NCBI GenBank assembly: GCA_004194705.1 | Contig: SADC01000069.1 | Coordinates: 1 to 64,000, forward strand | Length of the DNA stretch: 64,000 nucleotides | Origin: Ditylenchus dipsaci | Lineage: Eukaryota > Nematoda > Chromadorea > Rhabditida > Anguinidae | Reading direction: 5' to 3' | In this document: positions 12,101-23,894 of the stretch, one piece after another | How the letters are laid out: each line of letters opens with the position of its first letter | Position numbering within the stretch: the stretch's first letter is position 1 | Notes under the pieces: model-generated | Told to the model about the DNA's origin: nothing | The model's database searches: none | The model's input: only the letters and a program-made list of their open reading frames with translations | Program-made: the position numbers and the translations under genes

Positions 12101-15100
12101 CCAGAACTGCCATTTTGTTCAAAAAAAGAACGCGGAGCTTTTGACGATTGGAACCCAAGCTGCAGCTATTTTCACAATTTATCAAATTTAATTATTTGTG
12201 ATATCTTAGCAATGTCGTATACTGATCAAGAAAAGGCTGTTTGGGCGGGTATTGGTAAATATGGTGTCGTTGGGCCATTTTTCTTTGAAGGAAATGTTAA
12301 TGCTTCTCGATATTTGACAATGCTCCAAAATCAAGCGATTCCGGCTCTTCGACAATGGCCAAATTTCGAACAACTTGTTTTTATGCAAGATGGTGCTCCA
12401 CCTCATTGGGGATTGCAGGTTCGGAATTTTTTGAACGAGCTGTTTCCAGGTAGGTGGAATGGCCGTTATCCCGCACCAATAAGATGGGCGCCAAATGGAA
12501 GAAGTGTGGAGACCAGATAAAAAATGCTGCTGTTGTTCCTTGAATTAACCTTTGTTGATAACTTGTTGAATTTTTCAAGAATTCATAAAATAGCTGCAGC
12601 TTGGGTTCCAATTGCCAAAAGCTCTACGTCCTTTTTTGAACAAAATGGCAGTTCTATGGTCGAACACAAAATTTGAGCCTTTCAATAAAATTTATGGGCA
12701 AAACAAATGTGGGAGAAAAAGTTTGATCACCCTGTATTTTGACGAGAAGTAAAGCACATTTGTTTATGATTTGAAAAAATAACAGCCCTGTGATTTTTCG
12801 GCTAAAGTACACAATATGCGCAACGCCCGGAAATGCCCGAAACCATCTCAATCGTGTTTCTTTTGATCTTTAACGTGCAGAAAAAACGTTTTGGTATTGG
12901 AAAAGCATTTTTTTCCGAAAAAATCCACAAATTTTTTTCGCCTCGGTCTCTCCAAAGCAAATAAATATGGAAAATATCAAAAAAAATTGGCGCTCAACTT
13001 TTTTAAAGAAAATTAGGACTGTATATGGAGGGGAAGGGAATATAAGGGGCCACTAATCACACAGGGCCCACTAACAAGAAGGTGTTGAACATAGTTTTGA
13101 ATACTGTGGCCTACTTTCCAGCCCCGAAGGGGGCGCAGGGGGCTTGAAAGTTAAATAGGCGCGCACTCACTTACTTTAGACATAATTCCGAGAAGTACTC
13201 TTCATCATAAATGCATAAAAGGTCTCTTTTTGCAAAGTCCCATATTGGAAAACCTGGTAAGACAGTCAACTTTAACCCTAGGGCGGTCACGTGAGCACAA
13301 AGTGCTCATAACGTGACAATTTAAAACGATCATAGCTCAGCAGCCTGATTACGGAAATTTTTTCTCAATATGTCAAAACATTTATTAGAGATCATGCTAT
13401 GAAACACAAAAAAGATTAGTGAATGGTATGGCTCCATCAAAAAGATATGGCCAAAAACAAAAGGTGACAGTTTTTTTAGGTGACCGCCCTAAGGATACAC
13501 AAGAATTTACTTTTTTACGTTTTTCAATGAAAGTGGCCTTTTTTAGCCCCTTCCCCTCCCTATACAGCCCTTACTCCCTCAAAAAATGTTTGGTGCCAAT
13601 AAAAAATTTTTTTTTGCATTTTTTCACATTTTTCGCCCTCGGGGACCAAAGCATAAAAACTGGAATATTTTTTCGGGAAAAGTGCTTTGCCGATCCTAAA
13701 ACATATTTTCTGCACGTTTCTGCACGTCAAGAAGCACGATTGAGATGATTTTGGGCATTTTGGGCGTCGCATACACTGTGTACTCTGGCCGATTTCCCTA
13801 TTGGAGCACAGTCGGCTTTCGACTTAATTTCCAATTCTTTTGGTTCACAACACAAAAATGACTTTTGGTTTAACAGTTTTCAACGAATTTACAAAAGACA
13901 GATATCGACGCGGTTTTTTCGTTATTTTTTTCTTAAAATTAGAGGTGATGATGGGGCTGGACAAGTCCTGTAGTCTAGTTCCGCTCGGTCTAAATATTGT
14001 TTAATATCTCGTTCCGAACTCCCGCTCGTTCTGCAGTAAATTTGCAGTCCGGGTCAATGTCTCGGTCCCTGTCCCGAGTTTTGACTAATTTTAGTGTGAA
14101 GACTAGAAAATTTTAATTGAACTAAAATTTTTACGGGTCCTAAAATTCCATCCTGCTCTGCCATAATTTCGGTCAGTGCCCCATGCCGGAGTCCTGCTCG
14201 TCATCTGACCATCATCTCTCTACTAAAAGGAACATGCTCACGCGGGTAAAATATCGATTACCGAAGTCAATGAATTTTTTTTTGAAATTTTTGATCAAAA
14301 TCGTCAATCTTCAGGCCAAAAATTTTCTGGGAAGTCGACCTTAACACCAAAATCTCATCCTGAATCCGAATCCGTTGAGATCACATCGAAATAATTTTTA
14401 TGGGCTGATATATAGCTATTTTGAGTAGATGGATCAGGAATTTGGCACCATTCACCTATTTTAATGGGTATCTCAGTCTATAAAAAATATTTTGATCTGA
14501 TCTCAACGGATTCGGATTCAAGATGAAATTTTGGTATCAGGGTCGACTTTCCAGAAACTTTTGCCCTGAAAATTGACGATTTTGATCAAAAATTTCGAAA
14601 AAATAATTCATTGACCGTCGGTAATCGATAGCCGTCCCTCACGCGTTCTAAATGGTCCCCCGCCAACTCAAAAAAAATTCCCAATCGTTGGATTTACGTA
14701 CGAATTTTTCGATTGAGTTTCTAACATAATTCTACCTAAAATTAAATTCTAGGGCTTGCCTTGTTAGAAACCAAATTGAAAAATCCGTACATAAGATAAA
14801 TGATTAGGAATTTTTATGAATTGGCGGGAGACCATTTAGAACGCGTGAGCATGGTCCTTTAAAATAAGTTATTGTTTATATTGTGTGCGACTCAAGGGAC
14901 CAGCAATGGTTCGCACTGTGTCGAGATTCACTGAATATCGGAACTCGACTACCTTTTCAAAACTATTTAACTCTTTAAAGCGATCCAACGCTGTGCAACA
15001 CTTAGTTAATTATTATTCAACTTCCTGGCAGTCACCAATATAACTATGAATAGAAAGCAAGAAAAAGCCAAGTAGACCACAGTAAACATTTGTGAGGGAG

Positions 15101-18100
15101 AGAAGCATATAATTATCATCTAATTAATTATTATTCTTGCCCCACAACCAATTATTATACATTTGTTGTATACATTGAGAGTATCTATCACCTATTAATC
15201 CCCCCCCCTCTCACACCCTGGTTGCATCACCTGGCCTTGTTGTCCCTTACATAATCCACTCAATTCGAGCCTGTGTTCGGGTCAATTGGCAAGTTGGCTA
15301 GCCGAATTCCCCAGATTACACCCCCACTCCACCAAGTAGCCCCCAATTGGGGACACAAGAGCACTAAGTCCTTGACTAAATCCCATAATTTACTCCACAC
15401 TTGCTACACTCTACGGGACATCATCTTGCTGAAGAGTGCGCCAAAACTAGGTTAACTAACTAATGATTTTGTAGTTGCATGTTTTCGAATGAAAAATTAG
15501 GCAAAATTTGAGTACAGAGTTTTCACATGAGGTCAAAGATTCGATCCGCTTCATATTTTGGCTCTGTTTCGGTTTTTCCTAGCTAGTAATAGAATATGAT
15601 ATGTTTTTAAATGCTCAGAACTTTTTCGAGTACAAATCTTCTATCTGAAATAGAACAATTTAATAGTATTCAAACAGAAAACAATCACATTGTAGAGAAC
15701 TTTATTTATAAAAAATTTTTGGCGCTGCTACGAGTAAAACCTTACTTTGAAGAAAAAAAATTTGGATGATGTTATATTTGTTTAATTTTTAAAAATCAAA
15801 TATAAAAACTGTTCTATACGAAAATTAAAAGGATCTAATTTCAGGTTTTTCATAATTTTATGAAAACTTTTTGGTGGAACTAGCTGAAAATTTAACCTTT
15901 TTATTTTTGGCAAAAGAAGGTTGACTGATTAGTTGTTTTGTCTTTATTTCATGTTTATTCGACAAAAAATGATCGGAAATATGCGAAAATCAGCTTTTTG
16001 AATTTGTCTAATTGTTTCAGTAGGTCCGTAAAAACGGAATTTTTGTGATTTTTTTCTTTTTAACTTTGCAGATACTTTACTATTTTCTTGTAAAAATATT
16101 AATTTACGACCTTTAAAGTATTACGACATTTTTTATTCTGACGTAAAAGAAAAACTACGGTATTACAGGTACCAAGTTTGTATTAAAAAGGGTGAAACCG
16201 AGAAGTTTATTTTCTTGAAGCTAATTAATTTTTCTCTCTCACATTGATAAATAGAAAAGAGGTTTGTGTGGCTGTAACCTTTTCTTGTGCTACCACAGTA
16301 ATCTAATTTAGCCATAGCTTGCTTTAAATCAAATTAGTTCCTAGCTTTCTTTGAAACCCTTTTTACTTGTTTTCAGTTTGCTTCGAACTGAAAAAGAACA
16401 AACCTGTATCCTAGCCTCATTTAGCTTAGTTATCCTCGCCAGTTCTTCACGGGCATAAATGTCGGGATAATGGGACTTCTAAACTAACAAGAGTTGTGGG
16501 AGAGGGGATGTTATCAAAATGAATTGCCTGGAAAGCATTATCCAGCTCCACCAGTTGCTCTTGGGTGAATGTAGTGCGATGTCTTCTGCTAGAAGAATTA
16601 AATTAGCATTTTGATAAAGACAACATTACATTAGTTTATAATCGATTTCAACAGGAGTGGATATAAATAAAAATGCCAGCATTGAAAATCACAGAAAATT
16701 TTAGCAAAATGTGGCATGAAAAGGTTGAAATATGAAGCAAGCCAGAAAAAGATTATTTTCTGACTTGTTCAATACTTTACTTTGTTGTGCCGTGTTTTGT
16801 AAGCATATTGCAATAAATGGTACTTCGTTAGAAAATTGAATGGCAGGGCTACCTAATGGTATTATCACTTTAAAAAAAATTATTCGAAAATTCGCCTCTT
16901 TGACTAAAGAAAAAATTGGCGCGCAATTTTTGCCACTCCGTCCAGCTATGTCTAAAACAACAGAATGTAGCAAATGCGTAACGAAATAACGTGAAAGCTG
17001 CAGAGTTATATATTAAATGACATAAAAATTGGCTCAAATAGAACTGTACCACAAAATCTGAGAATTGGTCGCCTTTTTCGAGAGATTAAAATGGTTTTTA
17101 AATTTCAAATTCTTAAATTAGGTGGAAAAATTGTCAAAAAAGAACATACAAAAGCTTTTATAAAACTTTTGTTTCACAATTTACACTACTGTCTTAATCG
17201 ATTATTTTTCATCATAAAAACATCTTTAAAACAAAAATTTCCTATATTTTCTGCAAAAAGCAGCATTTTACTTTTATTTTATTCTCAAAAGAATGTTAGA
17301 ATGATTTTTGGCTCTCTCCTGTTATATCCAAAACTGTTACATCTAAAAATGGTTCTAGTTTTATCAGGTTCTCGCCAAAAGTTCCAGCAAGGTTTTAGCC
17401 TTTTAAGTTCAATTTATTTATGATACAATACTTCAGGCTTTCCCTCTAATACTATATGGAAAATAACGAAATTAAAATGAAAAGCTAGAACCGTGCTAGA
17501 ACTTTTGGCGAGAACCAGATAAAACTAGAACCATTTTTAGATGTAACAGTTTTGGATATAACAGGAGAGAGCCTGATTTTTAACATATTTGAAAAATAAA
17601 TGAAAAATAAAATGTTTTGAAATATAATATCAAAATTAGTTGTAGCTAATTGGCGATCCACACGTAAGCAATTTTCGATAGCAATATTATGATAGCTCGT
17701 TCAAAATGTCGGCGTTGGCTTAATTTGGCACCGTGAACAACGCCAACGCCGACATCTTGAACAAGCCATAAGATTTTTTTTGAAGCATCGAAATTTACCG
17801 AGCAGGTGCAGAGGGGTGTGTTAAAGAACTAGAGAACATGGATCCATTGTTGGTCGGCTCCGACTTGATTTTCTTGAAGTTGCCGCAGTCTGTAATTGAA
17901 TTTTAATTCAAAAACATATTTCATATTATTATATTTATGATGAGAAAAGAATAGTAAATTAGAAAGAGCAAAGAGGCTGCCAACCTGATGACTCGAGAGG
18001 CCTTAGGTTGGCAGATACAGTAGCCGAGTGTACATCAATAGCTGCTGCAGCTGCTGTGTAGGGGTAAGAGGAAAAGTCGGCTGTGGAGAATGCATGGTGA

Positions 18101-21100
18101 AAATCTTTGGGCTTGAGGTTTAGATCTGTGAAGCCTTGGAACTAAATTAACAAAAATTTTGCTTCATTTATCATACTTTCTAACTACTAACAAACTTTGG
18201 TAAGATGTTTTTTGAAAATATTTCAAAATATTGATACAGTTTTCCTTGTTGTTTTGTTTGGTTTATCTTGGACACCAAGCAAATATTTAAGCTTTTTGAT
18301 TTTTTGAGTTTTTAGCAAAAAAATGTCATGAAAAACTATGATGAGGTGTGTTTACAAACAAACTACGAAAAAAGCAAAAGTCATTTAACATTGTCGGAAA
18401 AAATCTTGAATCACCCTATACTCTGAAAATTACTCTGAGAAAAAGTGAGCTCGTTTTTTGCCTTGGTACCCCTGTTTTTTTTTCGATTTTTCATTTTTAC
18501 CTTGATCCTCCTATTTTATTTTTATTGTTTTCGACTTTTAATTTTCTGTCTTGTGCTTCCTTTGTTTTTAAAACCTTTTTTGAACGATAACAAATCTGGG
18601 CAAATAATTTTAGCCATAAAAAATATTTCTCAAAGTCTCTTTTTAGCATCGGCCACATTGCATCGTGTCGGATTGAATGAACATAGAAATTTGTTCTCGA
18701 TAAACTGTATTATTTTGATCTTATGGCGTAGTGCTAGCCGTGCTTGTTTAACAGCAACGGAAAACTAGATAAAATATAAAAAATGATTGAAAAACAACGA
18801 GGGGTCAAGGGAAAAAACGGACCGTATTCGACACTAGGGCCTAGTATTTGGGATGTGTGGGTGTGTCATAGTTTTTATATATCTTATTTTTTCTAGCGTT
18901 TTTTTTAACAAAGCCTAAAAAAACTCTCTGTTACGTCGTAGTGTAGAATCTTAGCTATCCTTAAAAAAAGATTTGCACTAGCTTGCTTTGTTGGGACTGT
19001 TTATCGATTTTAAGGTGGGGTATCCAGGTGGTGGTACGAAGGTGAAGGCACACGATCCATGTATACTTACGTGTCGGTACCCAGGAGGGGTAGTCAAGTG
19101 GTGGCCCTGTCCCTCAATGCGGGCTTTTTTTGCCTTGGTCCCCTGCTGTTTTTTGTGATTTTTCAGGCTTAGGCAAGCGTGTGTTAGGACGGACTCAAAC
19201 GTATCTTAGACTCATATTTGAGTTCGTCCTAACATACGCTGGCTTACCTCTGTCTAAGCCCAACGCCTAAAAAGTCTCACAAAACCACAGGGGGACAAAG
19301 GCCAAACACTCCCCCCCCATATTGTGGAATAGAACCGAGGCGCCGATAAGCGCCTGTTGCACCCTAGTGTCAGAATATTTGAATCAAATCGTACAGTTCG
19401 ATATGTTTCCTTGTCCATTTAACATGTATTTTATGGTACATAAGTAACTATCAGAATTTCAAAACATGATAGAGGCGACGACAGGCGCATGTTGTCCCTA
19501 GTACTTTATAATAATAAAAAATTATTAGTTTTAATTTTCGCTCTACTGATAATACCAGGGTTGCAAACTCAAAATTTAGAAAAAAGTACATTTTGCCGAA
19601 AAGTTATAATTTGGTCATATTTCGTCAAAAAATGCCATTTCATTCAGTGCTTATTGATTTTTGAGCACCAAAAAAGATTTTGACGTAAAAATTCATAAAT
19701 AAAAAAGATTTCGAGACGAAACGAGACTAAATTGGAAACGAAAAATTCCGGACGAAGACCTGGACGGGACAGGTTTCGAAACATTTTCGAGCGGGATTTT
19801 GGAATGTGACGATGCTTCAAAATTCAACTGGGTGGGACGGAATTTTCTCGTTCCGTCATTTTTTTAAATATTGTATAAGGCTAAACAAACAGAATTGGGC
19901 CATGTTGTAGGCCCCAAAAACGATGGCAAAAGCCAAAAAAGTGTAGAAATAGCTTTGGTAGCCCCTGTGGTTTTTCTTTGTCGTACACCGGGACATCTGA
20001 ATTTTCGGGACGGAGGCAGGTGTCGAAAAAATTTCGGGCGGGATTCCAGGACGCAACGATGCTTCAAAATTTGACCAGGCGGGATGAAATTGTCGCATCC
20101 TGTTCCCATCTTTAATTAAAATCATCTTTAAAACTTAAAAATCATCCAGCAAAAGAAGTCTTAAAAAACTGTTTGGCTATATTTGGCAATGCTTTATCAA
20201 ATATGAAATCGACTAGGCCTAGCTAGCCTAGAAACTCTTTTACTAACAGAAATTTGGTAACACACTTAAACTATTCGTTTCTAATATTTACCCAAACAGT
20301 TTTTAGACATAAAAACTCAATCGACTTAAATTCCTAATCGCACAAAACTATTTAATCAAGAACTCAAACAAAACTACACACACACCACCGACCATCACCC
20401 AGGATAGGAAGAATATGAGCAAAACAGCAAGTTGGCACTGCCCCCCCTCACCCATCAGCAGCAGTAGCAATGGAGTTTCCAAAATAATCACATTATCTAA
20501 TATAATATACTGGACACAGATAAATTAATTTGTTCCTTCCGTAAATTAGATGATGATGCAGCGGCAGCAGGCGGGCCACCACCACCACTATGAAGACCCA
20601 GCACCATTGGAATTGCAATTCGATTTTGTATAAATATATTTCAACCAACAAATCAAATTTGGAGGCCGTGGGAATTCAATTCTTTTTTGTAGTAGCCAAC
20701 CAAATCCAGTTATACTTGAGGGCAGAGGACTCTACTGCCTCTATTATTTATACAAATTATTGGTGCTGCCTCCCCAATCCCCTGATTTGATTCAATTTTG
20801 CTACTGCTGCTGTTGTTGTGTGTGTAATGTAATTGAACACATACACTTGTGGATGGATCTCCCAAATGGGGCTGTTTATTTCTAATATTTGCGCACACGC
20901 ATTTTGACGATCCGCTCTTTTTTCCTTCTATTTTTTCAGACTAGAAATTTGATCAAGTAGTTGACTGTGAATTTATAACTAACTGTATATTTACAGTTTT
21001 GCTAGGCAAATATTCATTTGGTTCATACAACCAGTTTTCTCCAGCTCTATCTCACATTTAGCCACTGAACTATTGAGGCTAATATATTTCTTTAAATATT

Positions 21101-21429
21101 CTAATACTTATTGCTTGACGATTGGTTTACCAATCTACAGTTATGGAGGATTTAAGCAGTTGGTTAGCTGCAGACACTTTGCTGATTGAATATTTTTGGT
21201 TTATTGTAGCTTACCTGTATATTGGCGAGTGTGTGTTGAGCGAGCACGGGTGGGGGATACTCTGCAAAGCAGACAGGGTGGCTGCAGATAGTCCACTGGA
21301 CTGATGATTGGTGGTCGAGTCAGCGAGGGTGCCGTTAGAGCCTGATAGACCATTGACTACTGAGTTATTGGATGAACCATCCACACCGTTCTCTTCCATC
21401 TGTTGAGGACTGCTGTTGCTGGTGCTCAT
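9161..21429 (-). CDS. unc-42: Paired-like homeodomain transcription factor, UNC-42/Prop1 type
   Basis: Nine exons: 21438-21215 (ATG at 21429), 20881-20845, 18141-17985, 17889-17799, 16588-16528, 16478-16404, 10882-10856, 9581-9337, 9287-9161. All phases agree and the ORF is 344 codons plus stop. The homeodomain is about residues 167-226: [12 protein letters not shown], then [19 protein letters not shown], then VWFQNRRAK, with Gln at position 50. The block [11 protein letters not shown] follows it. This matches the Prop1/UNC-42 class as I remember it, rather than Prrx, Shox or Otx. Downstream are Gln, Asn and long Ala tracts, then a Pro/Ser/Met/Tyr-rich tail ending GSVTFVR. The N-terminus is Ser/Asn/Gly-rich. 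In C. elegans UNC-42 specifies interneuron and motor-neuron identity; the same nuclear role is inferred. One intron is GC-AG. The final exon has a donor-like GTAAGA just before its stop, so a longer isoform is possible. Confidence 0.88.
9635..10190. repeat. Long inverted repeat in unc-42-like intron
   Basis: Arms of about 90-100 bp (about 9635-9735 and 10095-10190) are inverted copies sharing CTGATAATTTcAGGAAACA, TGTATTTCCAaTATACTAC and GGGcTGTGTCTAAAT. The spacer is about 360 bp and has no coding content. Confidence 0.7.
11624..11862. mobile_element. TACCGTATTT-family MITE
   Basis: Starts TACCGTATTTTATCTAATTT and ends AAATTATAGAAAATGCGGTA, imperfect inverted ends with TA at the borders. About 239 bp. 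One of about ten relatives in this window. Confidence 0.65.
12008..12734 (+). mobile_element. Tc1/mariner-like element with long inverted ends and internal transposase relic
   Basis: Both ends read CAGGGTGATCAAACTTTTTC inward and are bordered by TA, so this is a 727-bp element with the TA duplication of the Tc1/mariner superfamily. The terminal inverted repeats are about 180 bp. The centre (about 12210-12520, plus) encodes part of a Tc1/IS630-type DDE domain: [20 protein letters not shown], then [13 protein letters not shown] containing the second catalytic Asp. The ORF derails after [11 protein letters not shown]- and C-terminal parts are missing, so this copy cannot be autonomous. Confidence 0.8.
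12800..13770. repeat. Long foldback element of the GAGGGGAAGGGAATA family
   Basis: Outer arms (about 12800-13060 and 13540-13770) are imperfect inverted copies: both have GCCCGAAAcCATCTCAATCGTG, AAAAGCAtTTTTTTCCGAAAA and the GGAGGGGAAGGGAAT block. The inner part (13040-13130) recurs at about 42.2 kb and 46.3-46.9 kb. A smaller element with inverted ends AGGGCGGTCAC/GTGACCGCCCT (about 13275-13493) sits inside. Confidence 0.6.
14225..14864. mobile_element. TTTAAAGG-family hairpin MITE, interrupted by a younger MITE
   Basis: The ends are AAAAGGAACATGCTCACGCG on the left and, inverted, the same motif near 14840-14864 (CGCGTGAGCATGGTCCTTT). Arms continue with TTCTAAATGGTC and CCGCCAA. Without the 14245-14637 insert the element would be about 240 bp. 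Relatives: 23165-23450, 24640-24865, 31953-32140 and 42716-42940. Confidence 0.65.
14245..14637. mobile_element. ATCGATTACCGA-family MITE nested in another MITE, 8-bp TSD
   Basis: Starts GGTAAAATATCGATTACCGA and ends TCGGTAATCGATAGCCGTCC. Arms of about 110 bp are inverted copies around a 150-bp centre. It is flanked by CTCACGCG at 14237-14244 and 14638-14645, the duplicated target inside the host MITE. No ORF. Confidence 0.8.
16479..16527 (-). other. 49-bp GC-AG intron inside the homeodomain
   Basis: The exon ends TTCCAG and the intron starts GCAATT rather than GT. It ends TTTAG before AAGTCC. Translation across the join gives the expected homeodomain sequence (NAFQ-KSHYPD), so the GC donor is required. 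Confidence 0.75.
17308..17574. repeat. Hairpin MITE in unc-42-like intron
   Basis: Arms share GGCTCTCTCCTGTTATATCC, AAACTGTTACATCTAAAAATGG and GTTCTCGCCAAAAGTTC in inverse orientation, with a spacer of about 80 bp. No coding signal. Confidence 0.7.
19115..19310. repeat. Palindromic repeat, TTGCCTTGGTCCCC ends
   Basis: About 190 bp. Inverted halves share TTTGgCCTTgGTCCCC, AGGCTTAGgCAAGCGT and AGGACGgACTCAAA. The same ends are seen at about 18455, 32400-32575 and 37130-37280, so this is a dispersed family. Confidence 0.6.
19735..20115. repeat. Two diverged direct copies of a ~125-bp repeat
   Basis: Blocks at about 19735-19860 and 19985-20115 share GACG-rich segments, TTTCGAaACATTTTCGaGCGGGATT and GACGATGCTTCAAAATT in the same orientation. 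Confidence 0.5.
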
Positions 21430-21447
21430 TCCAGTCAACTGTACAAA
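21430..21447 (-). promoter_or_regulatory. Probable trans-splice (SL) acceptor before the unc-42-like start
   Basis: TTTGTACAG precedes the ATG by 9 nt (acceptor AG at 21440-21439). It could also be the acceptor of an unseen 5' exon. A short distance from acceptor to ATG is typical of nematode spliced-leader sites. Confidence 0.4.
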
Positions 21448-23160
21448 TTTGCGATGGCTAAATGGACGATTAATAAACTGTAGAGTTAGTTAACTATAGA
21501 CGATTAATGGACTGTAGACTTAGTTAACTGTAGACAGTTAACTACAAAGATTGGTTTGCCTGCCTCGTTGATTAGAATTAAGGGCAGCTGAGAGCCAATA
21601 AATTGTGTTAGGGTAGTAGCAGCAGCTTCTTTAGCAAAGCTAACTAAACAGTAGCAGCCTAACTCGATTTTGCTATTTCTTAGAAGCCTAAAAGGGGCAC
21701 ACAGTAAGCTAAAATCCAAAATAAGAGAAGGAGTAGTTAACGAAGTTAGGCTGAGGGAGACCTGGCTAAAGCTTGGCTTTCTCGCCCTGATTATGATGAT
21801 GACGAGAGGGGAGGGCTTGCAAATTGCCTGTCAACATCCAGCCAATCTTGAGGAACGCCCACTGGCTCTCTAAGTAATCAAGGGATGGGCTTTGTCTGTT
21901 GGCTAAACATAGAGACCAGTAGTCTTCCCCCTTCCTTTGTTGTTGGTGGACCACCACTGCTCCAATTTCTGCCTCTTACCCTTTTTGGGGAGAGAAAGAA
22001 CAAACGGCTGGTATTTTGGGTGCTGCTGTTGGCAGGCAAAAAGAGATTACGGTGGATTGGAGACTGAGTATTTGGAGAAAAGTGTTTTTGTTCAGGCAGG
22101 CCAGAGCTATTATGCTGGTAGAAGAGATAATAAACATCTGCTTCAACAAAAGTCAATTGTTCTGCGCCTTTTGGTGTTGGGTTTAATATATTTGTTGTTT
22201 TTTGCTTACATAGTCAGTTTTTTTTAACACTGATATATTTTAAATAATGTTTTTGAATGGTATGAAATTTTAGAAATTTTCAGACTGTTTTGCAGATTTG
22301 AAATTTTCGGAGACTTATCTTCGTTGTTACAAAACACAGTTGATCAACTGTCACCGTATTTCCAGTATTTTAAAGTATTTTAATGTATTCTTAAAGTATT
22401 TCAGAGTATAAATTATTTTTAAATTTCTCAAAAAATAGAGTTTATGTAAAGAAGATTTTTTAAGATTTTTTTAAAAACAATGCTTAAAAATTGGTTCATG
22501 CCGCAATCATCGACAAAAGTATGACACGACCTTTTTGACACTCATATTTGCTGATAATTTTTACTATTTTTTGCATTATGTTCACGAGACATAATGCTAA
22601 ATTCATAAATACAAAAATTATAATAGGGCGTAACCGAATGCCGAAAAAAGCCAAAATATTCCTTCATTATGTGGAATTTATTACATAGTTTTAGTGTCTA
22701 TGGATCTGAACTAGAATTTTCTGGGAAAAATAATGCAAAAAAGCACTTTTCGGGCAAAAGCTTTGGGAAAATGTCAGTGACAAACAAGGTTGTGCTACAC
22801 AAATGGCCTAAACTATTTGAAAAATCCCGATTTTCCAGAAAGTATTTTCAAATTTTACTAAAATTTATACAGCCAAACCTTGAATAATACGGCTCCAACC
22901 CGCCTCCCCTCATCCTGATCTTCGATTTTATGACCTCTATGCCCGGTCTCTATACTAAATCAAGGCTCGATTGCATTTACATAGTTAAACTTCTTATTTA
23001 TTCTAGCAAAGGAACCGTCGACCCAGTTTTTTTTTCAAACTAAGTTATCAAAAATATCAAACTGTTTTCATTCCAACACTCCAGTTTACCCAAATTTTCT
23101 ACTAGTTTTTAATATTGGACCTTTTTAAGCCTTATTCGTGTTTTGACACACAAATTACTT
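21448..23160. other. Upstream of the unc-42-like gene, no gene seen
   Basis: Several ORFs of 60-96 codons occur on both strands at 21.5-22.2 kb, but none has splice or family support. The region before the start at 21.4-21.7 kb holds TTAACTgTAGACGATTAATGGACT-type short repeats and could include promoter sequence. Nothing firm. Confidence 0.35.
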
Positions 23161-23164
23161 AAGA

Positions 23165-23450
23165 GAGCATGGTCACGCGTTCTAAATTGTCCCTCGCCAA
23201 TTCGAAAACTTTTCCCTAATCATTGAACTTCCGTTCGGATTTTTCAACCTCGTTTTAAACAAAACAATGCTTATAATTTAATTTTAAGTAAAGTTTTGTT
23301 AGTACCTTTTCTCAGCTACCCCAAAACAACACTTGTAAAAGCACTTTATTAGTAACACACATCGGCACATCCCTGTGTGTGAAAACGAGTTAAAAAATCA
23401 GAAACGGAAGATCAATGATTAGGAAAATGTTTTGAATTGGCAGGCGAGAA
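23165..23450. repeat. TTTAAAGG-family MITE, partial
   Basis: The left arm has GAGCATGGTCACGCGTTCTAAA and CGCCAATTC as at 14.2 kb. The right arm has only GGCAGGCGAGAAT. An internal block (about 23300-23360: CTTTTCTCAGCTACCC, ACTTGTAAAAGCACTTTATT) is repeated at about 23750-23820 next to the His-rich gene. Confidence 0.5.
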
Positions 23451-23793
23451 TCGCTGTCGTAGACGGCAATGGTGTTTAACTCTAAAAAATTGAAATCTCT
23501 AGGTAACACGCGACCAAAGTGTTTTACTTGTAGTTTACTTTAGGGTTTCATTAGCACGAAAGGCGTACTATTCTTATAATCTCACTGAAAACACTTGTAA
23601 AACATAGAGAAGAAATAACGCGTTCAGAAAGATTAATTATGTGATACATCTTATTCTTTGTTCAACCAAACCAATAATGACTTGAAGTGATTGTAGAAGC
23701 AATAACACCCTCCTTATCCCACAAGTCAATAAAGGAAATCCGCCTTTCAAGCACCTTTTCTCAGCTACCCAATAACAACACTTGTAAAAGCAC

Positions 23794-23799
23794 TTTATT
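23794..23799 (-). terminator. Poly(A) signal for the His-rich gene
   Basis: AATAAA on the minus strand about 100 nt after the TAG at 23895-23897. Similar spacing is seen for the other genes here. Confidence 0.45.
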
Positions 23800-23894
23800 A
23801 GTAATACACATCGGCATATCCCTTTCAAAAAAACCATATCCATATAGAAATTACGCAATCCCCAATGAAAAATGTATGAATTTCAATGAAAAGT

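Noticed and set aside
15273..15455. 60-codon ORF with Pro/His/Lys-rich product
   Set aside because: Inside an unc-42-like intron, antisense, no splice signals.
21122..22227. Several plus-strand ORFs of 60-96 codons
   Set aside because: Overlap the antisense of a supported exon or low-complexity intergenic sequence; no signals.
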